This document shows, in pieces, positions 47,461 through 59,700 of a stretch of DNA of 64,000 nt. Within the stretch, counting starts at the first letter, position 1. Every line of letters starts with the position of its first letter. The notes beneath the pieces are model-generated. The model was given only the letters and a program-made list of their open reading frames with translations, had not been told where the DNA came from and searched no databases. Source of the stretch: Welwitschia mirabilis (Eukaryota; Gnetophyta; Gnetopsida; Welwitschiales); assembly GCA_051453625.1 (NCBI GenBank), contig JBOZIK010000001.1, forward strand, positions 191,632,754-191,696,753, read 5' to 3'. The position numbers were made by a program, and so were the translations under genes.

Positions 47461-49282
47461 ACTATAGAAAGAAGATCCTTCATATTGGTGATGTTAACTA
47501 AGGATAAAGTTATAATTGGCATGGCATTTATAATTCAATTAGAAGAAGTAGAGTTTGATTCAGGGTTTTTTGGATCAAATAGATATTTTATAATGACTCA
47601 TAAATTAGCATATCAGCTACACCCAAGACTCATTCAAACTTGAAATTATGAATGATTTTATTTACTATTACTTTCTAGGTATAAGTATATTGTAATGCCT
47701 TGAACAATTTCAATCAATACAAATTTTCCAAACTAAATCAAGTTTTCTTGATACCTAGATTAGAAGTGGTTTCTAATTCTAATAAATTATCAACTTCTCT
47801 TACCAATCCTCCTTTATATTAAAAAATCTAAATGCTAACTATTTAGCTTAGGATCCTCTTAAATAGAGATGAACATTAAAAGTGTAGATGAATCTTCTCC
47901 CCAAATTTCTATTTAAAGTATTTATATTTTTATTCCTTTCTATAGTTTTATTTCTAAAGTTCTTAATGCCTTAGATGATGTCCTCTAAGAGAATGAAAGG
48001 AACCAAGTTAGACATAGAAAAATTCCACTTTGTTTTGGCTTTATAGTTCTTCATTTATATATAGAGTACTTGAGAATTCACCATACTAAGCTAAGTTCTA
48101 CCCTAACTGATAAGTCCAATAAGTATGATGCTTTCTTAGAGCATTTTGTAGGTTAAATTCATGAGTTAAGTGAAGGGTATGATAAATTAAAGGTAACAAT
48201 TTAGCTCTAATATTTTCTATTCTCTCTTTTGATAAGGATCACCTGAGAAGATGGGAGCCTTGGAATGACTAAGCTTAGTAGAACGTCTAGGATGTCCATG
48301 CTATGAAGATTGGGATTCTTATTGACTCTCTATGCCACTTGCATTTTCTTCCTCTAGTATAAATTTCTAGTCAAAGAATCTCTAAGAGGAAGAACAAGTA
48401 TAGGGACTAGTTTTTCTTTGAAACCTTATGGAATTAAGTTTAGTTATTTTTAACTTTTTTTCCTTTAGTTGTTATCTATCTAGGTTTACTTACTTTTACA
48501 AAATAAATGCATCTTGTAGTTAAACCTCTTTTTATTGTAAAACATAAGGACTGTTATTAGCTGCATTATGGAATAACAAATGTTTTATTATAAGCATCAA
48601 CTAATTTTATTCTTGTACTTCTATTAAGCCAAATTATAAAAATCAATTAAATATAAAGCCCTTGTATCTTTATAAAAATTTATTACTTCAAAATAAATAG
48701 AAGAAAAATACACTTATTCAAATGTTCTAAATGTTGAAATAAAAAAATGATATCCTATGAGATATTTACTTTTTCTTTTGAGGTTTATTTAGCTTAAATA
48801 AAATATTGGAAACTAACCATTTCTCAAATGATATTTGAAGAGTGATTATCTTTTTTATAATTTCAAAATTAAAAGCCTTTTTTAAGAAATATTTTTACAA
48901 CAAGAAGTGTGTAATCATTGCCATAGGAATAAGAACCTACAGAGCTATAAACTTAAATCATAACCAACTAAACTCTTGATGGGAATTCTTACAACTACCT
49001 TATTACACTATCAAAAGCCCCATTTAGGAATATTTGCACTGGTGTTCTTATGGTATGTCATTGTCCTTTGTTCTCTTTTCTTTCTTTCTTCTTCTTATTT
49101 TTTAAAAAAATAGGATAAATGATTGAATAAGTACTTTTATTTTCCTTCATCATCTAGTCATTCTTATCATTTGTAAATTCTTCCTTCTTGAAGTCTTACT
49201 GATTCTTGTAAGGGACACTTTTACCTATCAAACAAAAATTCTTGTAATTTGAATAACATACATTTTTATTTCTTAAAAGTTA
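47461..49282. other. Athila-2 spacer with a plus-strand coding-like patch at 47950-48200
   Basis: Mostly unrecognised. On the plus strand, antisense to the element, a frame from about 47955 reads LNALDDVL, stop, ENERNQVRHRKIPLCFGFIV, then LSSTLTDKSNKYDAFLEHFV. It is open for about 50 codons with ordinary composition. I do not recognise it. It could be a small nested fragment. Confidence 0.3.
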
Positions 49283-50640
49283 AACCTTAGAGCATGTTAG
49301 ATGTATTAATATAATTCTTTCTATCCTATAAGTTTGTCCAATTTCTTTTGAGAGTGAAATTCCTTTTGTATAAGTTTTGATTCTATGACCATTAACTTGA
49401 TATGTGTTTTTAGTTTCTTCATTAGATAATTCCATTGCTTCATTAGGTAGAATTTTTGTTAAAGTATATGAACCAATCCATTTTTGAGTATACTTTTGTT
49501 TAGAGGATGTATGTTTAGGATTAAAAACTAAAAACTTATCTCTAATTTTGAAATTAGTATTTCAAACATTATAGTCATTCAACTCTCTTACTTGTTTTTG
49601 GGTTGATTTTTTTAATCAAGGTTTCTCTTCTATCTTCATCTAATTTATTCATGTTTTGAATTCATTCTTTTTAAGCTTTATCTAGATCACTATTTAGTTA
49701 TTTCATCAATTTATAGGTTATTAATCTTAATTCAATAGACAAGGCTATTTTTTTAACCATAAACTAACTCATAAGGTATGAAATTTATACTATTTTTTCC
49801 AAGTAATCCTATAGGGCCATGAAGCTTTAGTAAGTTTATATGCTTAACTAGTCTTTTTAATGTTTACTTTTTTAGTTAAAATTTGGTTTAATTCCCTATT
49901 TGTAACCTTAGCTTCACTGTTGGATTGGGGGTAATAAGCAAAGGAGATTTTACGATGACTTCATACTTAGACAAAAACTTTTAAAGACTTGATTAGTGAA
50001 TGGGTTCCTCTATCTGATATAAGACTCTTAAACGTACCAAACCTATGAAAGATATTCTTAGATAATAATTTAATTGTGGTTTTAATGGAATACTTATAAA
50101 TAGACTTAGCTTTAACCATTTAGTTAAATAATACATACAAATCAAAATGTACTCTTTTCCATAGGAATTTGAATTAAGGAAACTAATAAAATATATTTTT
50201 TAAACATTAAAGGATTTTAAGGCTTGAATTAGTTATTGGGGCATTTCCATCACCTTTGACCATGCTTTCTTTTTTTGATACTTGTCACATCCTTTATAAT
50301 TGAAAGAGTTCTTAACTAGAGAAGGCTAATAATATCATGTATTCAGAACTCTTATAACTCTTCGTTTGCTTCCATAATGGTCTCCTCCTTTATTTGCATG
50401 GAATGTTTGCAGAAGATCCTTTTGATTAGGCTTACCAACACATCTTCTAGTGAAACAATCCTTACAAAATATAAAGAAGATCTTTTCTTCCATATATAAT
50501 CTTTTACTTCTCCTAATAACCTCTTTTTCTTATAATAGATTAAGTAAGGAGGTACCTTCTTACTTACTAAAAAGTTAGCAATATTTGCAAACCAAGGAGT
50601 TTGCTTCAAACTTGCTAAATTCTCATCAAATTTTTTTTGA
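49283..50640 (-). pseudogene. Athila-2 integrase (broken)
   Basis: The zinc-binding N-terminal part overlaps the open frame ending at 50352 (SLYFVRIVSLEDVLVS). Near 49950-49885 the core end reads FAYYPQSNSEAKVTNRELNQ, matching TPYHPQTNGQAEVSNREIK. The C-terminal domain (about 49590-49285) is a frame of about 100 codons with one stop: FLVFNPKHTS, then YTQKWIGSYTLTKILPNEAM, NTYQVNGHRIKTY and IGQTYRIE. It agrees with the Athila pattern KLKSRW.GPF.V..V.P.GAVE...FKVNGQRLK. The core between is full of stops. Confidence 0.85.
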
Positions 50641-52010
50641 ATATTTAATTGTTTAATCTCTTCAGGGAATTCCAATCTAGATATGTGATCAACCACCACA
50701 TTCTCTGTTTCCTTCTTATCTACTATCTTGAGATCAAATTCCTGAATCAAAAGTTTTCATCTTATGATTTAAGAATTTGCTTTCTTCTTATTCATTAAAA
50801 ACCATATAGCATTATGNNNNNNNNNNNNNNNNNNNNNNNNNNNNNNNNNNNNNNNNNNNNNNNNNNNNNNNNNNNNNNNNNNNNNNNNNNNNNNNNNNNN
50901 NNNNNNNNNNNNNNNNTTATGATTTAAGAATTTGCTTTCTTCTTATTCATTAAAAACCATAGAGCATTATGATCCATGTAAATTTTAACCTTGTAACCAA
51001 GGATATAATGCCTAAATATATCTAAGATTACCATTATGAATAGCATCTCCTTTTTCTATAACTATAGTTTTATTATGAAAAGTTAAGATTCTTACTTATG
51101 TAAGCAATAGCATAGGATTTATAATTATCATCCTTCTATTCCAAAATAACATAAACAACATACTATGACACATTAGTCATAACGTAAATTTTTTTATCCC
51201 AATCTAGTTTTTGTAAATTAGAAACCTTAACTAACTTATCTTTAAGAATTTGAAAATCCTTTTGGCATTCCTAGGTCCGTTCATAGGACATATCATTTTG
51301 TAAAAGATTACTTAATGATTTAGTAATTTTACTAAAATTAGTAGTGAATCTTCTATAATACCCCATATGACCCAAAAATGATTTTAGTTCTTTCAAATTA
51401 GGTTATGGAGGAACTTAATTAATGATATTAATCTTTTGCTTATCAGTTTTAATTCCTCTAACTAATATCCTATAGGCTAAAAAATCCCTTCAACCACCAT
51501 GAGATAACTTTTAGACTAGCTCAGTTTCAAAGTCTTTTCTTTACATTAAGTAAGTACAACTTCTAGTCTTTTCAAAGCTTCCTCAAATCATTTCCAAAGG
51601 TTGAGAAGTCATTTATGAAAACCACAAATGACCTTCCTATTATGTCTTTAAAAATACTATTTACTAGCCTCTAAAAATTGGTTGGTGCATTATGTAACCC
51701 AAAAGGCAAAACCTTAAAAGCATATGTACTTTAATTACAAGTAAAATGAGTTTTTTCTTGGCCTTTAAGAGATATGGAAATTTGGTTATACCCATTGTAT
51801 CCATCCAAGAAACTATAGTTTTTATCACTAGAAATTCTTTCTAAAACATAATTCACAAAGGGAAGGAAAAATGATCCTTATAAGTATTAGCATTGAGTAG
51901 CCTAAAATCTATGCACACTCTTCATTTATTATTCTTCTTAGGAACTACTATTGTAGGACTTACTCATTCTGAATTATAAATGGGACAAATGTATCCTACT
52001 TTTTAATATT
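50640..52010 (-). pseudogene. Athila-2 reverse transcriptase and RNase H (broken)
   Basis: RT begins near 51990 (CVSPTIVVPKKNNK). It continues VCIDFRLLNANTYKDHFSLP, ISSDKNYSFLDGYNGYNQIS and KVLPLGYIMHQP. The palm motif expected as F-M-D-D-F reads F-I-N-D-F (codons at 51608-51616), so the first catalytic Asp is Asn. The connection reads LKELKSFLGHMGYYRRFTTNF near 51400-51330. RNase H: KIYVMTNVSQ-like near 51195, SYAIAYISKNLN near 51110, IYMDHNALWFLMNKKK near 50980, then EFDLKIVDKKETENVVVDHI and SRLEFP in the 132-codon open frame (50750-50352). A gap with duplicated flanks splits RNase H. Confidence 0.9.
50762..50971. other. 100-N gap with near-identical 55-bp flanks
   Basis: 50762-50816 and 50917-50971 differ at one base, around Ns 50817-50916. 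An RNase H segment is therefore shown twice. Confidence 0.85.
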
Positions 52011-52449
52011 CTTAAAATTTCCTTCTTAATTACATCTTACATATAAGGTCCTTTATGATTATCTCATAGGCTTTACTGTGATATATAAATAAATTTTATG
52101 TTAAAATATTACAGGGCCTACCCCAGTAATATCTTCATGAGTTCAAACAAAAGAATTAGTCAATTTATCCAACATCCTTTTAATTTTCTCTTTTAAGAAT
52201 GAGTCAAATTTTCATTAATAATTAAAGGTTAGTTTTTATAAATTTTAATTTATTCCAAACATTCTTCAAGAAAAGGTTTTTGAAGTTTCTCTTCTTTTTC
52301 TATTAGTTCAATATTCAAGGAGTAGTTTCTTCTTCCAACCTCTTGTTCTTCTAATATTTATTGATCTTCTTTTATGTGAATAATGTTACCACTACCCCCC
52401 TTGTTAGTAAAGAAGTGTTTAATTTTTGCCTCATCAAATATTTTATTTA

Positions 52450-52795
52450 TTGCATGAGGTCTCTTAGACTAATATATATTACTCCCTTCTGAGAATAAAT
52501 AGTTGCATTGACTGTCACCATCCAAGGTCTCCCTAGGATGACAGGGTGCATATTTCCTTTTGTCTTCATGATAACTAAATCCATCAAATATCCAAATCCT
52601 TATAGTTCTATTGAGGTATTCTCCATTATTCTCTTTGGCTTTACTGTAGAACCATCTACCATGTAAACTCATCCATTATATGGAGTTAACTATGGACTTT
52701 TAAGTTGTTCAAATATGTCATGGGAAAGGAGATTAATACTCATTCCTAAGTCCACTAAAGCTTCTATTTTATAGCATCTCCAATAATTATATCTA
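52450..52795 (-). pseudogene. Athila-2 aspartic protease (broken)
   Basis: One minus-strand frame from about 52782 reads YKIEALVDLGMSINLLSHDI. The catalytic D-L-G-A-S has Met for Ala; Asp and Gly are intact. It continues VYMVDGSTVKPKRIMENTS, GFGYLMDLVIMKTKG, and HPVILGRPWMVTVNATIY, matching the family's PLILGRPFLATGNALID. Only three stops occur over about 110 codons and there is no shift, so this is one of the better-kept segments. The 67-codon frame at 52672-52469 is the neighbouring frame, not the gene. Confidence 0.82.
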
Positions 52796-53299
52796 CTACC
52801 AATATTCTAGAGTCACTATACTTCTTAATTTTATTTTCTTGTAGAGCTTAAGTAGAGGTCCAAGATATCTAAACTCTTTTAGTTAATTCCTTTACTAACT
52901 GTTTGTCATTAATTTTCTCTTTCTTTTTCTTACTCCTTCTTTACTACACAACTTCTTCATTTGCTTTTAGTACAAGAGGATGTCTTTCAACATTTTTACT
53001 AAGGGTAAGATCACTAAGGTGTCTCTTAGAGCTCTAATAAGGTATTCTACATTTTTTACTTCTTTCATTCAATTTTTTTTTCATTATCTTATTTCTAATT
53101 GAAAATGGCAAAGGATCATCCATTCCTCCTTTTGTAAGCTATTTTTAATCATGCTTTCATTTTCCCTAGTTTCTTTTTCTTTTCTAAGAGGTGAAAGATG
53201 GCTTCTACTTGATCTAGTTTAAATAATCTTTATAATTAGCTTCTCTTGAATTTGGTTGGGGTTGTGTAGGTATATAAGTTCTTTAGTTTTTTTTCCTTC

Positions 53300-54330
53300 A
53301 TCTAGTTATTGATGATGACTAGATTTTTATTCTTGATTTTTTCACTTCTTAAAATAATCATATCTCTTAGATTGCACAAATCTCTATATTGGTTTTTTTT
53401 CCCCTTACTTTCCCATTTTTTTGTTGGTTAGGATAAGAATTTTTCTTAACTTGGTGAGTATTATTAGGAATATATAATCAATTCTATTAATGTCTAACCA
53501 TTTCATAAAATCCACCATCTATGAACATTCTATAGGATGATGATTTTTATTATTATATTATTCATAGATTTTTACTTTTTCTTCTTGTTTTAATCTATTA
53601 ATCTCATATCTTAAAGCTTCTATTCTTTTATTAATTTCTTCCAACATGCTTTCATGCTAGTCTTTATTTCTTTCTCTAATAAAACTTCATTAATCTTTCT
53701 CTTTCCTTTTTCTTCATTTTGCGTCCATCTCTGTCTCCTTCTATATAATTTGTTTATATTGGTTTTAATCTCTTAGGTGCTACCATTCCTAATGCTTTCC
53801 CCATGAAGAATATCTAGCTTCTCTAAAGAATCACTTCATAGACCTCTTAACAAGGCTCTCATTTATTGTCTGAGGATTATCCCATGTTTTGAACATCTTG
53901 CTAGTAAAATCCAATATCTAATCCATGAATTCATTAAATTTCTTATGTTTAAGGGTTAAAATTTAATCTCTAAGATTTTTAATGACCCTTATAGATTGAT
54001 ATTTATTTAAAAATACTAATATTATAGAGTTCTAGGTTATAAAGGTATAGTTTGAAAGTCTATAAAATCATAGCTGGGCATCTCTCTTTAAGAAAGAAGG
54101 AAAATGTCTAAAAAAATCTAAGTTGGTTTCTAAGTAGTTAGTCTTGCAAAAAGAATAAAAAAGACATAAATGAAGAATAGGTTCTTTATTTTTTCTACCT
54201 TCCAAAGTGGGAATACTAGTAGTATTTATGTTTATTATCTTGTTAAGAGTTTCTAAGACTGCATGATCTAGAGGATTAGGTGTATGAGATGTATAATAGT
54301 CAATACACAAAGGAGTAGAGTTGACTACTT
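53300..54330 (-). pseudogene. Athila-2 gag (broken)
   Basis: The 54310-54068 frame (80 codons) ends FFRHFPSFLKRDAQL. Read-through continues FYRLSNYTFITWNSIILVFL, NKYQSIRVIKNLRD, then LTLKHKKFNEFMD. These are equivalents of FPFSLKDKAKAWLNSLP, ITTWEELVKKFLMKFFP and I..F.Q...E....W. Stops are frequent after 54068. Near 53640-53560 there is a coiled-coil segment EINKRIEALRYEINRLKQEE. No zinc knuckle seen. Confidence 0.75.
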
Positions 54331-54638
54331 CTTCTTCATTCGAATATAATCCTTCTCATTCTTGTGCTTTTTTTTTCTTGTTTGATTTTGTATCAATTGG
54401 TTTATCTTATGTTGTAACTCTATTTAACCTCTCTTAAGTATTTTCATATCTTTCATGAAGTTGTAGGGATTAATCTCAATTATTATTGTATCACTAGTTA
54501 CTTCATCTAATTATATTTTTCAAGATTCTAGACATATCATCCCTTGTCATTCCTCCATCATCTTTGATTATCTTTTCTCAAAAAGGCCTTTATTATTTTA
54601 GATAGGAGGCTAGAAGTGACTTCCTACTAGCACAAAAA

Positions 54639-55514
54639 TGATAAGTCTATAATTTAACCAAAAATACCATAAAATAATTAACTAGTTTTAATAAAATACT
54701 TAAAAATAAAATCATCACATTAACAAAATGTTGGAAAAACATATAACTAAATTATTAAGTCCACACACAGACTTTAATCATTAATAATTTTATATATAGT
54801 TTACTTTTATTTTTGTGTTTGACTCAATTAAAGACTTTTTTATTTAATCATGGTACATACTTTGTTAAGAATGACTATTCTTAGCAAAAATGTGTTTTAA
54901 TAGTTACTCTACTTTATAGGATATCTGGAAATAAAAGTAACTAGAATAAAGAAAAGAAAGTCAGATTATGTGCACCTAATACATAATAGTAACATTAACT
55001 CTAGCTAATATTAATCTTAATAGTAAGAAAAAGACAACATGCAACTTTTCCAAATTACACATTTTAGTAACATAAGATTCTTTTCAAAATAACATAGCTT
55101 GTATTACTTATCAAGAAAATATAGTAATTAGCCACTTCGTATGTTTTCCCAAGAGGTATAGTAGCTTAGGAAGTCACTTTATTATTCTTTCAATATGATA
55201 TCTTCACCTTAGATGTGGTTTGTAGCTCTTCTCCAAGACTCTAAAAAGATCCTTTTACCTCCTCTATAATGCATATCTATATGTATGACTGTAGTGAGTT
55301 TGTTATTCCTTCTTTTGTGTCACTTGTCTAGTTGATATAATCACTTCTCCTTTTTATAGCATGGCTCCACCTAACTAATCTACATAATAAAGCTAGATTA
55401 TAATATTATATAACATATTATAATAATGTCATAACATGTTACTAACATTTTAACATATTCTTCATTAATTTGATAAGAACATAAAATAAATGTACATCTA
55501 TTTTTGAGTCATCA
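54639..55514 (-). repeat. Athila-2 5' LTR (right copy)
   Basis: TGATAAGTCTATAATT ... gagtcatca, followed directly by the target duplication AGTAG (55515-55519). Partner of 42437-43334. Confidence 0.88.
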
Positions 55515-55519
55515 AGTAG

Positions 55520-57630
55520 GAAGTTTTTCCTTCACATATTGGTTGAGTGATGTAAGGATATGTGTGATGGTTTAATTTAGTTATTGCATTCCTTATTCTA
55601 ACTTTTACAATTTGGAAGAGATTTGTTAGTTAAATTGTTGTTATGAGATAGTGATGTAATGTTGAACTTCCAAGAACTTATGAAGTGTAACCTCTAAAGA
55701 GTTGGAAGTTAAGGAAGGATTTGAACTCTTAGGTTGATTAGTTGAGGTTTGACTATAATTATCTTATTTCCATAAGAATAATTAGGTGATATATCCATCC
55801 AGAGTTGTAGGTATTGGAGTAGGGATTATTTACACTTTAGTTCTTTCATTATTGTCCTATACCATTAACTTATTCTTTTTTCTAGTCCTTGGAACATGGG
55901 AATGGATGGGATGAGGTTTTATGAGTATTCACAAGATAAATATTACAATGAAGATATGAAGTTACAACTTAGGATTGATATCAAGAGTCTTAATTGTTTT
56001 AAAATGCTTGTTTGACTTTTGGTTAACCTTATTATTATTAAGGCTTTTAAAGATACTAGGGATTTTGTTGGATTATTAGATTTCTTCTAATTTTTATAAC
56101 TTTTAGATATAATATTTAGAAACTCATAATATTAATTAATTTCAACATTTTAAAAGCTTTTTTATATATATCATCTCTATAAGTTAACTATGATTGGATG
56201 AAAGTCCTCCATAAAAGATATTTGTAACTCTTCCTTATGCAAAACCATGTTTTAGGTATTTAAGAAGTAGATTTTTAAATCTCTCTAAGACATAGAAGGA
56301 GGTTTCACTATTTTTGTATTAGAAGTTCATGATTTCTCTTCTTATAAAATTAGCCTTATGATTAGAGAATTTTTTTGGCTAAATGCTTAGTTGAGTTTAG
56401 CTTAAAAATGGATGAAAATGGGGTTTAATTATAAATCTAATATTTTGCTTTTTCTTTGAGGAAAAAAGAGAATGAGATTAATTTAAATGCATTATATGTA
56501 TTAGGATTTTAAAGGATTATAAAAAGAACACATGCAAATACCTTAAAATGCAAATAACAATCCATAGATTCTAAACCATGAAATTGTAGGAGATATTGAA
56601 TAAGTGATGGATTAAAGTATATTCTTTTAGCATTTAGGAGTTGAATAATGTAGGATGGTGTACCAAGACATTATATTTGAAGAGATCTTTTTAGATTTCT
56701 TTTAGGTTGTTTGAGATTAAAATTACTTCTAGAGTTATTTTGGCTTTCTTGAGGTACCTCTTATAGCTAGTTTCTAAGATTTCTCTCCATTTTGAAATTG
56801 AGAAGGATTAGATGTAATCTATAGTTAGTTCTTTATTTCCAATTCATAAACTGTAATAAAAATAATCAACATAGGTTATTTTTCTAATTGTATATGATAT
56901 GTAAAAAGGTTTAAGATGATATAAACATAAGTTTCATATAAGTTAAAGATAGTATGATGTAAGAAACCAATAATTCTAGTAAGACAAGATAGTAGCATTG
57001 GTAAGATGGCATAAATATGTTAAAAAAATGATAGTGTGGATCTCAAAAAAACTAATAGTCTAAGATAATAAGTGATAATAGGTTAGGTAATTAATATAAA
57101 AAAGGATAAATGTAAATTTTGAAAAGGGCTAATGCAAACTAAAAATAACAATGCAATGCAATGTAAAAAATGATAATTATAGAAATAAATAATGTAAGTA
57201 CTAAAGTACTTTCCTAAGATTTTTACTAATGAAGTTCTTATTTAGAAATTATTTTCAAATACCTGTTGAAAGAGACACCTAGGATATAAAAGGAAAGAAA
57301 TAAAAGAAAAGAGAGGGTACAAGGAGAAGATGAATAGAAGAATTTTTTTACTTATTTTTTCTTGATTTCTTTTTTGCAAACCTATAAAAGATCATTCCCT
57401 TTCTTGAAAATTTCATATACTATATAATATTTGCAAGGAAAGAAAGAAAACAAATAAAACCAAAAAAAAAGAAGGAAAAAAGGAAAAATAAAATAGGTCA
57501 CTAGATTATATTCCATCGATCAAGTGATAATCATGATCAATACCAATCCATTGGTAAGAAAAACTAAAAACTAAAAAGGGTACAAAAAATTAAATTCTAT
57601 ATGTGCCCTACTATAGACAATATGCTACTA
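55520..57630 (-). other. Element C leader region, no gene recognised
   Basis: The part of C between Athila-2 and C's primer site. No gag or pol motif was found in the minus-strand frames I read. Confidence 0.5.
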
Positions 57631-57648
57631 TTCCTAGTAATGGTGTTA
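57631..57648 (-). promoter_or_regulatory. Primer-binding site of element C (tRNA-Asp type, decayed by transitions only)
   Basis: The minus strand reads TAACACCATTACTAGGAA. The tRNA-Asp complement is TGGCGCCGTTGCCGGGGA. The eight differences are seven G-to-A and one C-to-T. The site lies 12 nt inside the LTR edge. Confidence 0.75.
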
Positions 57649-57660
57649 AAAAGCTCTTCA

Positions 57661-59520
57661 TGAAAAAGTCTAGCTACACTTATATTTATCATTAACGAAT
57701 GATAAATAGCAAGATTACCTTAGGAATATAAATCTGACATGACCAAACCCAAATTTTACCAATAATACTAGAACTTCCATTAATAGTATAGTCCCACTGT
57801 CATTCTTTCACAAATATAAATAATAAAGTTATTAGTAAAATAAGCATAATGATAATGAGTAATAGAGTGTGAATAAATTTGAGAGATCTAGGAATGAGAC
57901 ATAACATTTAAACTAGAATAATAACTACATGAAAAAACATACGTGCTAAATTCAAATTGTGTAGTTTTTATTTCCAACTCAAGCAAAATGGCATAATATC
58001 ATCCATCATATATATAAATGTTCATGTAGTTTTAGCTTAAGCACAATGGCATAATCTTATCCATCATCGACATGAGGGTAATATATCCAAAAGACTTAGC
58101 CTTCACAGTAAGAATAAAATAAGCATAGAAAGTAGGGGCCTTCCAAGATCCATCAAGTAAATNNNNNNNNNNNNNNNNNNNNNNNNNNNNNNNNNNNNNN
58201 NNNNNNNNNNNNNNNNNNNNNNNNNNNNNNNNNNNNNNNNNNNNNNNNNNNNNNNNNNNNNNNNNNNNNNNNNNNNNNNNNNNNNNNNNNNNNNNNNNNN
58301 NNNNNNNNNNNNNNNNNNNNNNNNNNNNNNNNNNNNNNNNNNNNNNNNNNNNNNNNNNNNNNNNNNNNNNNNNNNNNNNNNNNNNNNNNNNNNNNNNNNN
58401 NNNNNNNNNNNNNNNNNNNNNNNNNNNNNNNNNNNNNNNNNNNNNNNNNNNNNNNNNNNNNNNNNNNNNNNNNNNNNNNNNNNNNNNNNNNNNNNNNNNN
58501 NNNNNNNNNNNNNNNNNNNNNNNNNNNNNNNNNNNNNNNNNNNNNNNNNNNNNNNNNNNNNNNNNNNNNNNNNNNNNNNNNNNNNNNNNNNNNNNNNNNN
58601 NNNNNNNNNNNNNNNNNNNNNNNNNNNNNNNNNNNNNNNNNNNNNNNNNNNNNNNNNNNNNNNNNNNNNNNNNNNNNNNNNNNNNNNNNNNNNNNNNNNN
58701 NNNNNNNNNNNNNNNNNNNNNNNNNNNNNNNNNNNNNNNNNNNNNNNNNNNNNNNNNNNNNNNNNNNNNNNNNNNNNNNNNNNNNNNNNNNNNNNNNNNN
58801 NNNNNNNNNNNNNNNNNNNNNNNNNNNNNNNNNNNNNNNNNNNNNNNNNNNNNNNNNNNNNNNNNNNNNNNNNNNNNNNNNNNNNNNNNNNNNNNNNNNN
58901 NNNNNNNNNNNNNNNNNNNNNNNNNNNNNNNNNNNNNNNNNNNNNNNNNNNNNNNNNATTCATATCTATAGGAGGATTAGAAAGAACTCATGACTAAAAC
59001 TCCAATTTTTTTGACAATGATATGATGATATGATAGTGAAATTAGGTTAGGTATTTATAGGCTAGAATTAGGATTTACAATTGAAGTTATAAAAGACCTA
59101 ATGGGATAATTCTAAAGAATTCCCAAAGTGTATGGGATTATCCCTAGTTATGATGCCATATTAAGGGTTTCTTCTTAGAAAATATTTTTCATTCATCTTT
59201 TGTTTATGTTAATGATTGTAATGGGTTACCTACATCAAGAGAACATAACAACATAAGTATGGTACTATTTTGATTATAGTATCACCACTCCTATAACTAG
59301 CATTGCTACCAATTATGCATAGCACACCTTCATCTTCTACCATAATGCTCTTAATGATACATGTATCTTGCTAAATGATAATGTTAAGGTAGATTGTTAA
59401 TAAAACTAGATTTCCATAATTTCAAGTATAATAAATATATAAAACCATTATGATAATCAATTACACATACTAACAAGGACTTAATTCCTTGATGTAAATG
59501 TCAATTTTTACCTGTTATCA
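57661..59520 (-). repeat. Element C 5' LTR (right copy, with a 795-N gap)
   Basis: Partner of 35386-36625. Ns 58163-58957 correspond to only about 200 bp in the left copy, so the gap is oversized. Ends TTATCA at 59520. Confidence 0.85.
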
Positions 59521-59700
59521 ACTACATCAAGGAGAACTCAAGAAACTACCATTGTGATACCATCTAAAAATTATTTGTTCTTTTATTATATATTTGTTAC
59601 TTTATTGTAGGATTATCTAATTATTAAATCTCTTATTTCCTAGTTTAAAAGATTTTTTCTTCCCTCTTTTCTAGGGCCCCTTTCTTAGGGATTTCAAGGT
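59521..59700 (+). repeat. Possible 3' end of the B LTR displaced by C
   Basis: Begins right after C. Near 59655-59695 it has a ttcttccctcttttctaggg... pyrimidine stretch and ...agggatttcaa, resembling the ends of Sirevirus LTRs, then ggtataaggca, a possible decayed primer-site-like word. Inferred from position only. Confidence 0.3.

Larger units (their letters stand above)
42437..55514 (-). mobile_element. Athila-2: full-length but dead Ty3/gypsy Athila-type retrotransposon
   Basis: 13,078 bp flanked by the 5-bp duplication AGTAG (42432-42436 and 55515-55519). Minus-strand order: LTR, gag, protease, RT/RNase H, integrase, a repeat-rich spacer, a coiled-coil ORF, LTR. Pol motifs match Athila (VCIDFRLLNA, FLDGYNGYNQ, VVVDHISRLE). 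No recognisable tRNA-Asp primer site lies next to the 5' LTR: the minus strand there reads tttttgtgctagtaggaag. It is nested inside element C. Confidence 0.9.
35386..59520 (-). mobile_element. Element C: non-autonomous LTR retrotransposon with Athila-type primer site, host to nested insertions
   Basis: Defined by the LTR pair 35386-36625 / 57661-59520 and a tRNA-Asp-type primer site at 57631-57648. When the inverted repeat, element D and Athila-2 are subtracted, only about 3.5-4 kb of internal sequence is left and no pol domain is seen in it. C is therefore best read as a large-LTR derivative without its own pol, mobilised by Athila proteins. The target duplication is not exact: ACTAC follows 59520, while ACTAT ends 3 bp before 35386. 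Confidence 0.65.

Noticed and set aside
47455-47643. 62-codon plus-strand ORF
   Set aside because: Lies in a repeat-rich spacer, has no motif and no second copy.
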